Position numbers and translations under genes: made by a program | Notes under the pieces: model-generated | The model's database searches: none | What the model saw: the letters and a program-made list of their open reading frames with translations, nothing else | What the model was told of the DNA's origin: nothing | Assembly (NCBI GenBank): GCA_016296565.1 | Contig: JAEDJB010000015.1 | Span: 1 to 22,387, forward strand | Origin: Oscillospiraceae bacterium | GTDB taxonomy: Bacteria; Bacillota; Clostridia; Oscillospirales; Oscillospiraceae | Direction of reading: 5' to 3' | DNA length: 22,387 bases | Shown: one piece after another, positions 21,646 to 22,387 of the stretch | Layout of the letters: every line of letters begins with the position of its first letter | Numbering within the stretch: position 1 is the stretch's first letter

Positions 21646-21939
21646 AGAAAAAAGCCGCTGCGTTTGGAGGGGTTCCCCGGACTTTCTCAGGAGAAAAAGC
21701 CGGAAAACCCCTTGCCAAACGGGTATATTTTGATGCGGCGGGCCTTCCGGGTCGTCGCCGTGGGGGCCGGTCCGGGGAGAGGGGAGACCCACTGCGGTCC
21801 CGGGGCTCCTGGGCGGGAACGTGTTTCCGCCGCCGCTTGCCGTATCCTATGCGGCGGGGGAGGGGTTTGTGCCCTCGCCGGGAACCGACCGCCTTCGGCA
21901 GGGCGTGCCGGCCGTTTTCGAGGAAAGGAATGATAGCTC
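21646..21939 (+). other. GC-rich leader region before rpe with a long imperfect hairpin
   Basis: No gene could be recognised here. The first 70 bases form a long imperfect hairpin (21661-21721): CGTTTGG / CCAAACG at the base, then GGGGTT / AACCCC, CCGG / CCGG and an apical CTTTCTC / GAGAAAAAG, followed by GGTATATTTTGATG. The remaining 200 bases are very GC-rich. Two plus frames are open for long distances. One, read from a TTG at 21664, stops at 21933. The other, open from about 21731, ends in a TGA overlapping the rpe GTG. Neither resembles a family I know, and the openness may just reflect few A/T bases. A decayed or short unknown coding region cannot be excluded. Confidence 0.4.
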
Positions 21940-22387
21940 GTGATTAAAATCGCACCTTCGATTCTCTCTGCGGACTTTGCCAAGCTGGGCCAGGAGGTCC
22001 AGCGGGTGAAGAGCGCGGACTGGCTCCATGTGGACGTGATGGACGGGATGTTTGTCTCCAACATCAGCATCGGCGTGCCGGTGGTCAAGTCCCTGCGGAA
22101 GGCCACTGATATGTTCCTGGATGTCCACCTGATGATTGAAAAGCCCGTGCGGTACATTGACGCCTTCGCGGACGCCGGGGCCGACCTGCTCTCCGTCCAC
22201 CTGGAGGCGGACATGCCCCCGGGCATCCGGGCAGCCCTGGAGGCCATGGACCGCCGGGGGGTGAAGAAGGGCATCGTCCTGCGGCCCATCACCGCCGCCG
22301 AAGCGGTGCTGCCCTATATTAAGGATGTGGACCTGATCCTGGTGATGACCGTGGAGCCGGGCTTCGGCGGCCAGAAGTTCATGGCCG
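21940..22387 (+). CDS. rpe: Ribulose-phosphate 3-epimerase (partial, 3' end off window)
   Basis: Rpe interconverts ribulose 5-phosphate and xylulose 5-phosphate in the pentose phosphate pathway. The 149 residues present carry the TIM-barrel family signatures in order: IKIAPSILSADFAKLG at the N-terminus, WLHVDVMDGMFV with the metal-binding His and catalytic Asp, DVHLMIEKP with the second metal-binding His, and VMTVEPGFGGQKFM containing the phosphate-side PGFGGQ. The start is GTG 21940, placed by AAAGGA about 10 bases upstream and by the family's usual N-terminus. In the third position the family usually has MDG.FVPN, while here it is MFVSN. The gene reads away from xpaC behind the promoter at 21617-21645. 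In many Firmicutes rsgA precedes rpe; it does not here. Confidence 0.95.
   Translation, partial: MIKIAPSILSADFAKLGQEVQRVKSADWLHVDVMDGMFVSNISIGVPVVKSLRKATDMFLDVHLMIEKPVRYIDAFADAGADLLSVHLEADMPPGIRAALEAMDRRGVKKGIVLRPITAAEAVLPYIKDVDLILVMTVEPGFGGQKFMA

Noticed and set aside
21664..21933. Possible 89-residue protein before rpe
   Set aside because: It begins with TTG without a good ribosome site and inside a hairpin; the product is Gly/Arg/Ala/Pro-rich and unrecognised. Kept only as an observation on the leader, not called as a gene.

Overview
The window looks like a chromosomal segment of a spore-forming, GC-rich gut Firmicute, most likely a member of the Oscillospiraceae/Ruminococcaceae clade (Flavonifractor, Lawsonibacter or Oscillibacter type). 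The evidence is strong AGGAGG-type ribosome sites with frequent TTG and GTG starts, a spoIVB gene, an xpaC-telA pair, Firmicute-type sigma-A promoters, high-GC coding DNA broken by AT-rich intergenic gaps, and an intergenic palindromic repeat of a kind I remember from this clade. The genus is an inference. I see no tRNA, rRNA, CRISPR array, insertion sequence, transposase or phage gene.

Layout. (1) 1-1432 (-): the first 477 residues of a secreted modular protein with two tandem beta-sandwich repeats followed by what looks like a purple-acid-phosphatase N-terminal domain; its catalytic part would lie off the left edge. (2) 1616-2836 (-): a CPA2 cation/proton antiporter behind a clear promoter and a leader of about 200 nt packed with hairpins. 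(3) 3234-3953 (-): an integral membrane protein. (4) 4132-5229 (-): spoIVB, facing a small TSCPD-family zinc-type protein on + at 5400-5669. (5) 5782-17440 (-): a long co-directional run. In transcription order it is radC-uvrB, a DMT transporter and ybaK, uvrA, a small membrane-anchored unknown, recD2 and comF, and finally an mreB-like gene. (6) 17647-18327 (+): trmB, divergent from radC. (7) 18378-21500 (-): xpaC, telA and a TPM-domain membrane protein. (8) 21940-end (+): rpe, cut by the right edge and divergent from xpaC.

How the genes fit together. The central run is rich in DNA maintenance: UvrA and UvrB recognise damage in nucleotide excision repair, RecD2 is a helicase, RadC is a JAB/MPN-fold protein and ComF is a competence-associated phosphoribosyltransferase-fold protein. 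Stop codons overlap the next ribosome site or start at small gene/recD2, recD2/comF, EamA/ybaK and radC/uvrB, so translational coupling is likely. xpaC-telA-TPM form an envelope/stress cluster under one strong promoter, convergent with trmB on a shared bidirectional terminator. trmB/radC and xpaC/rpe are each divergent from recognisable back-to-back promoters.

Most coding content is ordinary housekeeping. The least explained material is non-coding: the multi-hairpin antiporter leader (2837-3049), the stem-loop leader of the secreted protein (1460-1519), the mirror-image promoters and GC-rich 290-nt leader before rpe (21575-21939), and the interspersed palindrome after uvrA. I did not find convincing evidence of a wholly new multi-gene system; the antiporter leader is the best candidate for an undescribed regulatory element.
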